Part shown: piece by piece, positions 1 through 11,892 of the stretch | How positions within the stretch are numbered: the stretch's first letter is position 1 | Layout: each line of letters opens with the position of its first letter | Origin: Orychophragmus violaceus | Lineage: Eukaryota; Streptophyta; Magnoliopsida; Brassicales; Brassicaceae | Assembly (NCBI GenBank): GCA_030180135.1 | Contig: CM058236.1 | Coordinates: 10,561,357-10,625,356 of the forward strand | DNA length: 64,000 bases | Direction of reading: 5' to 3' | Position numbers and translations under genes: made by a program | The notes under the pieces: generated by a model | Database searches by the model: none | What the model was told of the DNA's origin: nothing | What the model saw: only the letters and a program-made list of their open reading frames with translations

Positions 1-240
1 CGTGTTTTAGACTATATATTAGGGTTTTAGCCACTTGTTTAGGCTACGCTTTACTTACACTTTATTTTACATTCAGAGAGTTTTAGGGGCTGATCAGATA
101 CTCGACAGGGAGAAGATTTCGAACCCATGTTTCTTATTTTGTTTTATGATATTCAGTATTTTATTCATCATATCTTTTGTTATGATTGTCATGTCTGAGT
201 AGTTTACCTGTTAGGTTTAGGGATTCTCATTAGGTATTTC
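1..240 (+). mobile_element. Athila-like LTR, left part (split by copia insertion)
   Basis: This segment matches the middle of the LTRs at 15122-16259, 20502-21650 and 25163-26312, for example at the AGGCTACGCTTTACTTACAC stretch. It starts about 310 bases into the LTR, so the beginning lies left of the window. The LTR resumes at 7405 after a copia element with an ATTTC target duplication. No primer binding site follows its end at 8018, so this is a solo LTR or the 3' LTR of an element lying to the left. Confidence 0.85.
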
Positions 241-870
241 TGAAGGATGTTTTGATCAATCCTGATTCAATTCTCAGATTCAGATTATCCTAAACATGCT
301 GATCTAGGTTCTTCTTGAATAGAAACAATATTGATCTCACCTTTTACCTGTTTTGTGCAGCGGAAAGGGAGAACAGGTCAGAGATCAGAGAGCCACCAAG
401 GGATGGATCCTCCAAAGGTTCACACACGCACGCAGAGGAATCTGGCTGCTAGACCACGAGGAGGGAGGCGACAGAGAGAGAGAGAGAGGCGGCTGGTTAG
501 GGTTAAAGAAGAAAAACAGACTCGAGTTTTATTTATAAAACTCGTCCGGTTTCCTCTGCACTGTGTCGATCGACACACCTTGTGTATCGATCGACACACC
601 GTGGCCAAACCCTTTTATTCTCTCTAAGTACAGTAAATGCCTAGCACTTTTACCGTACTTCTGCTAAGCCGTTCCTATATCTTTCCTGTTAGCTTAGGCG
701 TGTGACCCATATGGGATCATATAATAAAGGCAATAAGTCCAAGACTTATAGATCATGAGCGGACTCTAGCAAGCCATCATGACCCCCAGTATTATATCAC
801 TTATGTCTGATCATTGACATACTCTTACTTTCTAGAGACAGTACCGAGATTACTGGACACAATTCCAACA
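241..870 (-). repeat. 3' LTR of copia element 241-7399
   Basis: 630 bp, flanked on the left by the ATTTC target duplication. It contains two close palindromic TCGATCGA sites at 562-598 and a GA dinucleotide run near 470-490 that is 2 bp shorter than in the partner LTR. The reading frames inside it are repeated in the other LTR and have no recognisable protein homology. Confidence 0.92.
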
Positions 871-886
871 ATCTCCCACTTGTACT
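871..886 (-). other. Polypurine tract of copia element
   Basis: On the minus strand the bases next to the LTR read CAAGTGGGAGAT, a purine-rich stretch in the position where plus-strand DNA synthesis of a copia element is primed. The equivalent position in the related element (60660 onward) reads CACGTGGGAGAT. Confidence 0.65.
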
Positions 887-2880
887 GGAATCTCTGTATT
901 CATAATCCTTTTGTCACAATATCTCGATTAGTCATAAGGCAAGATTGGTGTCATCCTTATAAAGCCTAATCTTGTTCATCGGACTCTGATTCGATACTGA
1001 CAATCCAAACGACTCGGGACAGTCCGTTTGAGCATGGCCATGCATTTTCCAGTATTCAAATCTCCGATTGGCCTAGAGATATTCACTCCATTTATATTGG
1101 AGGGACAAATTCCGTCTTGTTCCATCACTGTAAACTACTCATTTCATAATGTACCCAAACAAGGTCCTTATAACTATCGCAGAACGATAGCGTTAGACAA
1201 TGATCAAAGTGCATTAGTCCATGTGCAGTCACATGCATACGAACTCAGGTCTAAGGACTATACTCTATAGTCGTAGTGAGAATCTCTTATGACACAGATA
1301 TAAATATCCTGAAGAGTTCTCATAATCGGGTCTTGTCCGGTCGTATGTTCCCCAACATACACCTATGTACTGACTTTGATGCCACGCATCTATGACACAC
1401 TGAGACTTTGTCATAAGTCACGTACCAATCCAGTCTCACACGGTTGTTGGTGTTCCAATTTCAACAACCTTCGACTAGGGACATAATGATATAAGTCATT
1501 TATCAAATATAGGGTCTCATGATCAAGCTAAATGACTTTGATAACTCAAGATCAAGTCATTTACTTCGATGACCTATAAAATGGTTTATATCACTTTGGA
1601 ACGATTATTTCATCACAGTTAAAATAATCTTGAAATAATAATTTCATTAAACATCTTAAATGTTATTTCAAAAACATATCCAACAACTAAATAAAGCCCT
1701 TTAATAACTCCCACTGAAATTAAGACTACATCTTAATTTCACTTATCCTACAGCAACAGTCCGCGACTCGTGCTTAGGCCTAAGGAGTGGCTTCGTTAAT
1801 AGATTAGCAACGTTCTCTTTCGTTGAAACTTGCTGATCTACTTAACATCTCTGTCATTTATCTCACGGAATAGGTTATACCTATCCTCAAGGTGTTTGGA
1901 CCTCTGATGTGCAGCTAGTCTCATCTATGCTGGAAATCACATCAAGTTCAGTGACGAACTCTTCTTTCCAAACAACCTCTTTCGCCACTTCCCAAGCTGC
2001 GAAATGTTCAGCTTAAGTCATGGAGTCAGCAACAGTGCCTTGCACCGCCAGATAGACACAAGATATAACCGGACTGTGATCGGAAATCATCTTTGTCTAT
2101 TGGAAACTTGCCTTTCAGACTCTACCGACTTGTAGCACCTCACTTTCTCCGTAAATCAAGAACTTATCCTAAGTATTTCTCAAATACTTTAGGACATTCT
2201 TTATGGCAATCCAGTGATTCTTTGCTGGATTTGACTGGTCTTTACTTATCTTGCTTACCATTAAAGCAACATCAAACAAGTACGTTTCATGGCATACATG
2301 ATAGATCCAATTGTCGACGCATATGGAATCTTATCCATGCATTTAAGCTCAGCAGTTATCGTAGGACACTGTGTCTTGCTTAACGTAATGCCATGTGACA
2401 TTGGCATAAAACCCTTCTTGGAATGCTGAAAACGTGTAGGACTTTGTCGGGATAAGAATCCTGAAATTGTCCTACCAGCTCTTTCGGATCTCTATCTTTA
2501 GATCCAAAATCCAAAAACATACGTGGCCTTACCCATGTCAATCATTAGAACCAACTCCCAAGCCAGTCCTTAACCGACTGCAGTATTGGGACGTCTTTTC
2601 CGAGAATCAGTATGTCATCGACATACAATATGAGAAATGCAATATCGCTCCCACCAATCTATTAGTAAACGCACAGTTCCAATTCGTTCCTGTTCAAGTC
2701 AAAACCTTGACTACTTCAACAGAACGAAGATTCCAACTCCGATATGTTTGCTTCCATCCATGAATGGATCGATGAAGCTAACTTACATAAAATGTAATTT
2801 TTCGGAGAGTTCGGGTTCACTATCGCTTCTTTGAATTTTGCAGATTCGTCGCTTTCAATGATCATCAGATCATGCGAACT

Positions 2881-3076
2881 TTCAATGATTATCAGGTTCA
2901 ACTAATGACGAGAAATCACTCTCGGATTAGTAACTGATTCATTCATATCTGCGAACTTCAGGCTCCACAGGTGCAGATTTCAATGATTATCACGTTCAAC
3001 TAATGACAAGAAATCACTCTCGGATTAGTAACTGATTCATTCATATCTGCGAACTTTAGGCTCCACAGGTGTAGAT
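2881..3076. repeat. 98-bp tandem duplication inside copia pol
   Basis: Two adjacent copies begin at 2881 and 2979 with TTCAATGATTATCA and both run through GGCTCCACAGGTG. They differ at only a few positions. The related element near 62440-62540 has one copy, so the duplication is private to this element or its recent lineage. Confidence 0.85.
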
Positions 3077-4209
3077 TCTACAGGAATCTGTAAATCCATC
3101 CGTTGCTCTCCCTTAACAGGTTGAGCAGCCTCCTGTATGTCTCGAATTTCTTCGAGTTATACTTTTACTCCCACTGTTCTTCTTGGAAAGTAACTTCCCT
3201 TCTTAGAAAACATAATGGACGTAAAAGTAACAAGCCTTAGTTTCCCTAGGACAACCAGCGAAGTAGCTCAACTACAAATATTCAGTAAAGACGAATTTGG
3301 ATCGATTCCAATCAACATTTACGTGGTGTCTTTCAACTGATATTGGTGGAACCTTTTCAGCGTAAACTTAGATATTTCTAGAGCGTTATTCTTAAATAAT
3401 ATCATGGAAGATTCGTGTGACTCATCTTTAATCATTTCTAATAAGATCTGATTCTTTCTCACAGAAAAACCTTCAGGTTTTCAGGAGAAATGAGCTGTGA
3501 AACGATTTCACACTCATTCAGATGATCACACAATCAATGACCTAAGTATTCTCACTCGTGATTTAATCCAGAGTCTTAATACTTTTGTCATTCAGATCCT
3601 ATACTTCATTCTGGAACTCTTTCGACCATGTCAAAGAATTCCGACTTGTGTCTCAGCAAATGAACACAGTCACACTCACTGAAGTAATCAGTAGAGACAA
3701 TGAAGTACAGGAGATTTTCTCTGGCATTACTGCTCATTGGGCCACATACATGAGTATGTTCCATGTCCAATAAGCCTTTGGGCCTTTCTCTAGCTTGGCT
3801 AAGATAGGCCCTTTACCTTTTGGTCTAGTAAACAGAATTCAAGTCTCATAAGATATTTTATCAAATGAGCCCAACAGTCCATGACTATGGGATTTCTGAA
3901 TCCGACTTACTCTATGTGACCAAGACTTTATGCCAAGAAAAATCAGGTTTAATTCATCAGATTTAAACCAATTCGGTATTTATGTTACATTTAGGCACTC
4001 TTTGGTTTAAGATATAAAACCCATTCCATGAATAGGGTGCTACAATTAATATTTCATTAAGATCAAAAGAACAAAACTTGTCTTTTATCAAAATGAAAAA
4101 CATTCAAATTCTTACAAGAAAATGAAAGACAACTCTGCTTAAAGCAGGTACATTGTAGCAAATACTTAATACAAAAACAAGCCTCAAAGGGATCTATGAG
4201 TGAAAAACC

Positions 4210-5228
4210 CTACGGCTGAGGCAGCATCCCAAGCTCCTTCCAGACATGTAGTTTCACTTGCCCTTCCTTCAACGTTCTACTGTTGCTTAGGCTCTGCATA
4301 TTATCACAAATATCAGTGCCACAACCAGTATCCAATACCTTTAAGGTAGAACTTGAAGTAATAACATGAATACCTGAGGAAGTAGTCTCATACATCAACT
4401 TCAACTCCTCATCATCTTCCATGAATTTAATGCAATTTCTCTTCCAATGCCCTGTCTCCTTACAGTAGCAGCACTTACCAACGTAAGAGGTATCTGACTC
4501 GGGCTAGGAGACACACGCTTGCCATGATTCAAAATCTGGACAACTTTGTCTTCACCCTTGTCAACATTAGGTTTAGTAAACCTACCCTTCTCATTCATGA
4601 GATTGTACAGGGTACTCTTCACGTTTGGCTCAACTGTCTTGAGCATATCATGCAGTTCAGTCAGCGTCTTCGTTAAGCCTTTCTTGATATAGTTCCTTCT
4701 GAACTTATCATAGCTTGACGGCAGTGACTGCAGAATGATCTCAGTTGCCAATTCTTGGCTAACTGGATAATCCAGTTTCCTCAGGTTATCAATGTAACCC
4801 ATCATTTTACTGACATGAGGACTCACTGGATGATCATTTGGTAGCTTGCAGCTAGTGAGAGACTTAACCAACTGGTATCTCTCCACTCTTACTTGCTCCT
4901 GAAATTTCAATTTCAGGCTGCTGATCATCTCTATTGGCGACTCCATGTTCTCATATTGCTTCCGCAAATCTGAGTCCATGGTAGCCAACATCAGACCACG
5001 CACATCTACCGCATCATTATAATGCTTATTCCAAGCATCATATACTGCATGGGAGGCATTGGACCCGATCCTCACGGGGAGAGCTCTCTCAAGAACATAG
5101 TCCTTTCTCTCCTGTCTGAGAACTAGCCTCAGGTTCCGCGACCAAGTCAAGAAATTTGATCCGTTCAGCTTGTCCATCTTAAGGACAGACCGGATCGAGA
5201 AAGTGTTTTGATTGTTTGTGCTAGTCAT
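4210..5228 (-). pseudogene. copia gag (UBN2-like) with zinc knuckle and protease start
   Basis: Gag forms the virus-like particle of the retrotransposon. An ATG at 5228 opens 275 codons with the copia gag pattern near the N-terminus (KLNGSNFLTWSRNLRLVL) and a UBN2-like helical core. A frameshift near 4485 takes the reading out of frame. The zinc knuckle KCCYCKETGHWKRNC (CX2CX4HX4C) is then readable at about 4435-4480 in another frame. It continues into 4210-4422 with LDTGCGTDI, probably the protease active-site region, where the usual D-S/T-G is kept as DTG. Upstream is an unusually long leader of 1.5 kb. The gene is probably inactive because of the frameshift. Confidence 0.8.
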
Positions 5229-6754
5229 AACTGAAAATTAAGATAAAAGGATTTTAGTTAATATGTTCAATATGATTAATCTTGTATTATACTTAATATG
5301 ATTAATCACGCATTATATTCAATAACATCAGTTACCCTCAATAGAATATAATGATTCCAAGATCCACATATAACTAAGATCAAAGTGGGCCACTGGCCGT
5401 CACCCAACCTTAGCTTATATCGGTAAGCCCTATCTCGGCTAATTATATCCGTGATATAACTCTTGGTTATGAATCTGGGCCCGAGGCCCAATTCACTCTG
5501 ATGTCTCAAGGCCCGGGACTCCCGATGGCCCAGTCAAGAAAACCAGACTATACAGTCATGTAATCATTAATGTCTGGGACTCCCAATGACATTTATGAAT
5601 CACAAACCGTCTTACCCACGCAAAAGCAGACACCCTCACACTGTAAGGCCGTGAATACAATTGAATGGGCTTCGACAGCTGACATAGCCTGGACAAGACA
5701 TCCAACGCTTGATATTATTTGAGGTTCGTAGGTTTATTTTAAAATTTCATTCCCAAATAGAGGATTACTATTTTGGGAAACTTTCCATTTTAGGAAACCT
5801 ACTAATTTTGGAAACTTTCTAAAATTGGAAACTTTCTAACTTTAGAAATTTCTTAAAATCCGAATCATGCAAATCTAGAAACTTCTAATTTAAGAAACTT
5901 TCTAATTTCAAAATTTCGGAAACTTTAATTTAAAATCGATTTATATTCTTTATAAAATAAATTTTAAATTAAATCTGAAGAAAGGCTCAAATAATTGGCC
6001 TAATCGTTTTAACTTCTTGGCCCGAGGCCTAAGAATTGGTCTATGTCCGAGACATAACCCGATCGTCCAATTAGATGACATAACCGGTCTGGTTCATTAA
6101 AATTGGTCTAACCAAAATTAATTACTACGACGACCACAATTGTCAACCGGTTATTTACTAAACCGGATTTTCTCAATTTATTTGGTCCAACCAAATCAAA
6201 TTAGAAAATCCTGGTTTAGGCACTAAATCCAATAATTATTTTGACATTGGATTTCTTATCCCGGTTTAACCAGAACTTAATAAATTTATTAAGTCTGTTT
6301 ATTAAACCGTGACGTTTATAATTTTAATAAAATTATTAAACCGAGCCTTAAACCAACCATATCGGTCGATGAACCAACCGCATCGATCGATCCATCAACC
6401 GCATCGGTCGATGCTCTTAGCATCGATCCTGCATCGATCGTGCATCGATCCTGTATTGATCGATGCTCTCACGCATGCACGGACGGTTATCAGGTTTAGC
6501 CGAGATCTTCTCGGATTGTGTCGACCGATCCATGCGATCGTATCAATCGATCCATGCGATCGCAGTCGATTCTTTCTTTTGAAAATCGCATTCTCCCAAA
6601 TCAATATAGCTTGGTTTTTGCGATTTCAAGTGTGTTTAGGTTTCAATTCCTTGTTGCTTAAGTGATTTCTCTTATCAGTAGTTGATTCAAAACACCTTTT
6701 AAACAAGAAAACAATCCTAAACTTGAATCTAAACAAGAAAAACCAGAACCAAAG
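5229..6754 (-). other. Long leader between copia 5' LTR and gag
   Basis: About 1.5 kb separates the primer binding site from the gag ATG, where many copia elements have only a short leader. It has no recognisable gene. Positions 6361-6570 hold a dense cluster of degenerate TCGATCGA-type words (CATCGATCGATCC, CATCGGTCGATGC and variants). The stretch 5750-6000 is AT-rich with repeated GAAACTTTC/TAAT words. Confidence 0.6.
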
Positions 6755-6766
6755 GCTCTGATACCA
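6755..6766 (-). other. Primer binding site, initiator tRNA-Met
   Basis: The minus strand reads TGGTATCAGAGC one base inside the 5' LTR, the complement of the plant initiator tRNA-Met 3' end. This fixes the orientation of the element as minus. Confidence 0.92.
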
Positions 6767-6767
6767 C

Positions 6768-7399
6768 TGAAGGATGTTTTGATCAATCCTGATTCAATTC
6801 TCAGATTCAGATTATCCTAAACATGCTGATCTAGGTTCTTCTTGAATAGAAACAATATTGATCTCACCTTTTACCTGTTTTGTGCAGCGGAAAGGGAGAA
6901 CAGGTCAGAGATCAGAGAGCCACCAAGGGATGGATCCTCCAAAGGTTCACACACGCACGCAGAGGAATCTGGCTGCTAGACCACGAGGAGGGAGGCGACA
7001 GAGAGAGAGAGAGAGAGGCGGCTGGTTAGGGTTAAAGAAGAAAAACAGACTCGAGTTTTATTTATAAAACTCGTCCGGTTTCCTCTGCACTGTGTCGATC
7101 GACACACCTTGTGTATCGATCGACACACCGTGGCCAAACCCTTTTATTCTCTCTAAGTACAGTAAATGCCAAGCACTTTTACCGTACTTCTGCTAAGCCG
7201 TTCCTATATCTTTCCTGTTAGCTTAGGCGTGTGACCCATATGGGATCATATAATAAAGGCAATAAGTCCAAGACTTATAGATCATGAGCGGACTCTAGCA
7301 AGCCATCATGACCCCCAGTATTATATGACTTATGTCTGATCATTGACATACTCTTACTTTCTAGAGACAGTACCGAGATTACTGGACACAATTCCAACA
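6768..7399 (-). repeat. 5' LTR of copia element 241-7399
   Basis: 632 bp, followed by the ATTTC target duplication at 7400-7404. It is nearly identical to 241-870. It contains the same pair of palindromic TCGATCGA sites, beginning at 7091. Confidence 0.92.
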
Positions 7400-8018
7400 A
7401 TTTCATGGAATTATAGGTTGATCAATCTGTAGGGATTCACATCTGCTAGTTCTTCATCTAGGGTTGTTTTTAATGCTTAATCTGAATTAGATACCCAGAT
7501 TTATGATGTTAGGTTGATTTCTGCAACGAAAGTTGATTAATTAACTAGAAAGAACCTAGATGAGCAATTTGACTATTCACAAAGAAATTTGGCTTAAGAG
7601 AATTGTGAACGAAAGAACCTGAGATTAATGCTTGTTTAGAACTCTAGGATTCGCAACGAAAGTTGGCTTGCTAGGTTGTTAGACATAGATAATATTCACA
7701 ACGAAAGTTGGTCTGTTATAATTCTGTGATTCTAGTTCTAGAACAGTCCTTAATTAGATCCCGATTGATTGATTAGCATGTGTTCCTGATTTCCTGAGAA
7801 CTCCCTAGACTTGACGCTTTGCCTTCTTGTTTACAAACCAATCTATTTACTTTACTGCTTGATTTACTGCTTATTCTCTGTTTCACCTAGCTTAACCTGA
7901 CATTCTATAATCTATCGTAAGAATCTAGAGTCTCTGTGGATTCGATACCCTATATACTACTGGTTCACGTCTGTGCACTTGCAGTGTAGATCTAGGGATT
8001 AAAACTCTGATCGTATCA
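7400..8018 (+). mobile_element. Athila-like LTR, right part
   Basis: This continues the LTR begun at 1-240 and ends in CTGATCGTATCA, the same terminus as the LTRs ending at 21650 and 26312. The next bases (AGCCCATACG) are not the tRNA-Asp primer site found at 16266, so no internal region follows it on this side. Confidence 0.88.
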
Positions 8019-9606
8019 AGCCCATACGTAAGTTCGAAGAACATATGCAAATTGATGGATTGGGCTACAAATGATAAACCTATTGCTGAAGGCCGTTGGC
8101 AGTCGAGAGACCCTCAAGCTGTGGTTAATGGTATACCTTTCGGTCCAAATGTAGTGAAAGTTTATGTGGACGTGGTACTATCACAACATGCATTTCCATG
8201 GAGGCCTACACCGGATGTGAAAAACATGGAGCAGACAGTCTATTCTTTCATAGCTTGGCCTGCAAACAGAATGGAGAATGAGACACACACAGAAGCATCT
8301 ACACAAAAGTCTCCACTACCTTTGAAGTATCCTTCAAAGTTGGTAGCAGGTCCATCACTTCAAAAATATCTAGTGACTCCCAAGTCTTCTACATCAATTC
8401 CAATGGCTCCTCTCCAGCCGTCTCCATCATCTCCAATAGCTCATATTAAGTCATCTCCACCATCTCCAAAAGCACCTCCAAAGAAAACAAAACCAGATGC
8501 ACAATCTCCTATAAGGAAATCTAAGGTAAATCTAAGTTATATCTACATTAAAAATTTGTTGAACTATTGATTGGTGTTGGATCCTCAATGTTTGAACTAT
8601 GGAATGTTGTGGTTTGATTGGCATTTCTCAAGATCGCAGCGGTTGGTCAGCAAGAAAAATCAGAAATGCAAGCGATGGATATTACCGGTAAAAGGCATGT
8701 GGTTGTTGAAGGATGCTGAGCTTCAAACGATCCACAACAGACTGTCCACTTTGTAACCTTGGGTCCAAATGCAGTTCGCATCTGGGTAGATGTTGTGAAG
8801 ATCAAAAGTGCAGTTGTTTGGAAGACAAACTCTAAAATTTAGAGGATGGAAGATGCGCTTGGTTCAACTATTGCATGGCCAGATGACAAAGTGGTGATGT
8901 GCTGATATGAGTAAGAGTTCTTGTCATATCCCAGGAGTGAATAACTGTTATTCTCGTTGACATGTTATCTTCCCAGGAATGTAGTCATTACAACTTATGT
9001 TTAAGTTTATGTTTTAAGTTGAACTTGTGTTTGTTTGCATACTTCAGTATGAATTGCTTGTTTGTGGATGTTTATGTTTAATTTGAACAAATTTAAGTTT
9101 GATCCTATGTTTGTAATTATAAAATCTAAATATATTTATGTAATCTAAATGATTTTCAAATAATAATTCAAAACTAGAATTCAATATAATAAAATTTCAA
9201 TAGCTCCAATTAATATTAAATATGGCAAAAGATTTGAGTGTTCATAAAATATACAACAACAATACAGACTGACCATTACAAATTATAATACAACATCAAT
9301 AAAACTGCTAGTATAAAGTATAACACATCCATAACATAACACCACCACACTCAATGTTATTGCATTAAACAAAGATACATTAACATTTAAAATGGCAATC
9401 ATAAAATTGCATTAAACAAAGATACATTAATTAATCACAGTAAAATTAACGATATCTTAGACAGATATATTATAGCATATCAAATTAGTGCTATCGTAGC
9501 TGGCTGACATAAGATAGCAGCGGCAAACATAGCGTTTATGGAAACGCTACAATAGACATATGATAGCGTTTTCATGGTGCTAAGAATACCCATCTTTCTT
9601 GTAGTG
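8019..9606 (+). mobile_element. CACTA (En/Spm) transposon, right end
   Basis: The right boundary at 9606 is the inverted CACTA terminus: the complement reads CACTACAAGAAAGATGGG. Just inside are subterminal repeats around the word AGCGTTT/AAACGCT (9520-9575). Upstream lies a degraded CACTA accessory gene (8055-8905). The left end is missing or lies beyond the Athila-like LTR at 8018. The stretch 8940-9500 is AT-rich and without recognisable genes. Confidence 0.8.
8055..8905 (+). pseudogene. CACTA-associated protein fragment
   Basis: The first reading frame (ATG at 8055, about 171 codons) contains AEGRWQSRDPQAVVNGIPFG and PNVVKVYVDVV, then WRPTPDV and IAWPANR. This module is typical of the C-terminal part of plant CACTA accessory proteins. 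A second, weaker copy of the module follows at 8640-8905 (LGPNAVRIWVDVVKI, then GSTIAWPDDKVV), broken by stops and frame changes. Between them is a Pro/Ser/Lys-rich linker. The 5' exons are absent. The function of the module is not known to me; it is expected to be expressed from the transposon, not to be a host gene. Confidence 0.6.
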
Positions 9607-11039
9607 ATTCTGTCATTGCTAGTCTCTCCTTTGGTTAATCAAAATATTCAAAGTCCCCTCAGACATCGCCAATTGTTGATTCCGAAAATAAAAAAATAAT
9701 CAATTTATTAAATTGATTAGAAGTTTTAGGGACTTGGATATGAGATTAGATTAGGATTCAATAGCAAGAACAGGTTAGGCCGAAAAATCTAGTCTTTATT
9801 AAGAAATCGAGCTGGAATCGATCAGTGATCACTAGCTCTAGGGTTTTTGTGAGTACAAGTATATATTTTTTACTTAGTCTTTTCCCAAATAGGGGAAATA
9901 TATTTATATCAGAGGATATATGGGTTGTCCCCTAGATTCTCTTTGATATTCTTTACAAAATCTGAACAACTTAGATTTTATTTCCTAAAAGATTTTTAGA
10001 TAAATCTTAAACTAACATTTATCCCTTTTCGCCATGCAGGTCGGGCGATTAGGTCGCCGAGCTCCCTTGACGCTGTCGAGCTCTCTTGCGCTGGGTCCCC
10101 AATATATCTTCTGGGCCGAATCTCTTCTGGACTCCTTCGTTATTGGACCGAGCCTTAGAGGGGTGCTAAACCCACCTCTAACACTCTCTCTACTCCCGAT
10201 CTAGTCTGTATTGGGTTTTGATTTTCTCATTTGTATAAAACTCTGGACTCTTTTCCGGTTAGATCTCCCGACCTTCTGTCGGGTTTAATCAATCCTCCTC
10301 CCCTGGTTCTTTCTTGTCAGCGGTTCAATTTCTCTTCGTGGTTCATGGTAACTACTGGAGCTTCCTTGGATTCATTGTTCGTTAGCCCAACCTCTTGCTC
10401 GAGTTCGCGGCACAACAATGGCGGAAATAGGCAGATCCTTGTTGATTTTGAACGGAGTCGAATTTTCCTGGATTCCTTGCGTACACGGCGAAGCTCGTAA
10501 GCGGTTTTCATTTGACGCGATCTCTCTGACAATATCTTATGTGGGAAGACGATTGACATCAGTTTCAAACTCGAAACAGGGTTCATGTGTTGGTGTTGGT
10601 CGGCGGCGAAACTTTCCAGTGCCGATGAGGCATGGCAGCCATTCCCTGGAGATAACATGTGTCCGTGCTCATTTTCACGTGGCGTTATTCTCTACCTCTT
10701 CGAATTGACTTAACACGAGTTTAGCCCATCTAAAGCCCGCTTGTTTTCTAAACTCTGTATTTTGTTTTGTGTGATGTAAAACATTTCATTTCAGTTTGGA
10801 CATGTTTAATATTATTTCGTTAATTGACAACAAAAAAAAAACCCTTTGAATATTTTATAAGACCGGTCCAAATTAAACCAGTTTTTTTCGGACTGATTCT
10901 TGTTCGATTTTTCGGATGTGGTCAAAGTGCATATCGCTAAAGTTTGAGTTACTTCTGTAACAACGTAGATAATTGGAGGGTCGTATTAAAAAATCTCGTA
11001 AGATAAAATGAACAAAGTTGGCCGCTACAGAAAAGTTCT
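9607..11039. other. Unassigned intergenic sequence
   Basis: No gene or transposon boundary could be supported here. Short reading frames near 10230-10710 lack recognisable domains, and their overlapping frames on both strands argue against coding. 10808-10842 has an A tract. The last part (10900-11040) is probably the DnaJ promoter. Confidence 0.5.
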
Positions 11040-11892
11040 GAAACGCGACAGGTGTGATTCTAGCGTTTCCTCTGCTAGCCTCTCCATCTTCCTCTGACCC
11101 TAAGAACTTGCAATCTGCTTCACAGTTCTGTCGATTTTTCAGGTCTTCCCTTGTTGCTTTACACTGCGCATTTTTATACGATTCCTCAAAATTTCCCAGT
11201 TATTTTACTTTCTGTTTCGTTTGACTCGCGGATTACAGATTTCGACATGGTCTCTAGGTTAATCGATTAGGTGTTTGCAGATCCCGTAGAGGAGGACTTC
11301 TTGAGATGGTTTTTCAGTGAAGGGTTTTAGATTAATCTATGACTCCATTTCGCTATTCATGCTTGGATTTGTTGGGGGGGGGGGGGGGTTGTTCTTCCAA
11401 TTTTCGATGAAAAGATCTAAGCCCCACACATTTGAAGTTTTGTTTCTTCGTGCTTGGTAGTATTAAGGAATGTTGTGTTAACTCTGTTTAGTTAAAATTC
11501 GTTTTCTGAATTAAGTAACACGTGAAATCTGGGTTTCAATTCAACCATTTTGATAAAGTTATTTGTAGTCTCTCTTCTGGTTTGTTAATGGGTTTATTTT
11601 TTCTTGCTTAGGTTTTAGTATGGTGGTTTATCGACCTTTTCACTTGTATTTGCAATGTGTCTTTCGTAGATGATGATTGTAGTAAACCATTCACATGAGT
11701 ATAATTTGTACTAAACCAACATTTGTCAGGCATTTATCTGAATCCCATTTATGCTAAACCTCTCTATATACCCTTTTTTTTGTTTTAGTAAAATACGGAG
11801 GCATCCTTGAAGCAAAACACGTCCCAGACAATCTTGGAGAACTTCGGAATTTACGAACTTGAGAAATTGAATGATACAGATTCATTACAATC
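11040..11892 (+). promoter_or_regulatory. 5' leader of DnaJ gene, with probable 5'UTR intron
   Basis: Pyrimidine-rich sequence from about 11060 to 11145 looks like a first untranslated exon. A plausible acceptor TTTTTTTGTTTTAG ends at about 11787, followed by an AT-moderate leader to the ATG at 11893. The donor cannot be fixed by eye. Within the presumed intron is an uninterrupted run of 15 G residues (11374-11388). Plant genes of the J-domain/DUF3444 class commonly have a 5'UTR intron, so this arrangement is expected. Confidence 0.5.
11374..11388 (+). repeat. G15 homopolymer in DnaJ 5'UTR intron
   Basis: Fifteen consecutive G residues follow TTGTT. It lies in the presumed 5'UTR intron. Runs of G this long are uncommon and can form quadruplexes in the transcribed strand. 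Confidence 0.95.

Larger units (their letters stand above)
871..4209 (-). pseudogene. Decayed copia pol (integrase, RT, RNase H remnants)
   Basis: No long reading frame survives. Reverse transcriptase is recognisable on the minus strand near 2590-2650, where a frame reads ILYVDDILILGKDV, carrying the catalytic YVDD box of Ty1/copia RT. Order and strand agree with a copia gag-PR-IN-RT-RH polyprotein read from right to left. Many stops and frameshifts interrupt the rest, so the element cannot make its own polymerase. A 98-bp tandem duplication lies within it at 2881-3076. The element at 60660-63800 keeps the same layout with a single copy of that segment. Confidence 0.75.
241..7399 (-). mobile_element. 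Ty1/copia retrotransposon, minus strand, defective
   Basis: Complete insertion in structure. LTRs lie at 241-870 and 6768-7399, with a perfect 5-bp target duplication ATTTC at 236-240 and 7400-7404. A primer binding site for initiator tRNA-Met, TGGTATCAGAGC on the minus strand, lies at 6755-6766. In element orientation the LTR begins TGTTGGAATTG and ends CATCCTTCA. The LTRs differ by about two substitutions and one GA repeat unit, so the insertion is recent. Coding capacity is nevertheless broken: gag is nearly intact but frameshifted before its zinc knuckle, and pol shows only motif remnants. A related copy lies at 59954-64000. It sits inside an Athila-like LTR. Confidence 0.93.

Noticed and set aside
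331..627. Open frame inside the first copia LTR, repeated at 6858-7067
   Set aside because: It occurs because the two LTRs are nearly identical, lies across regulatory sequence and a GA repeat, and has no recognisable domain.
10231..10708. Overlapping frames of about 90-113 codons on both strands
   Set aside because: No domains, no splice or promoter context, and mutual overlap. Could be part of an unrecognised element, but not supportable as a gene.
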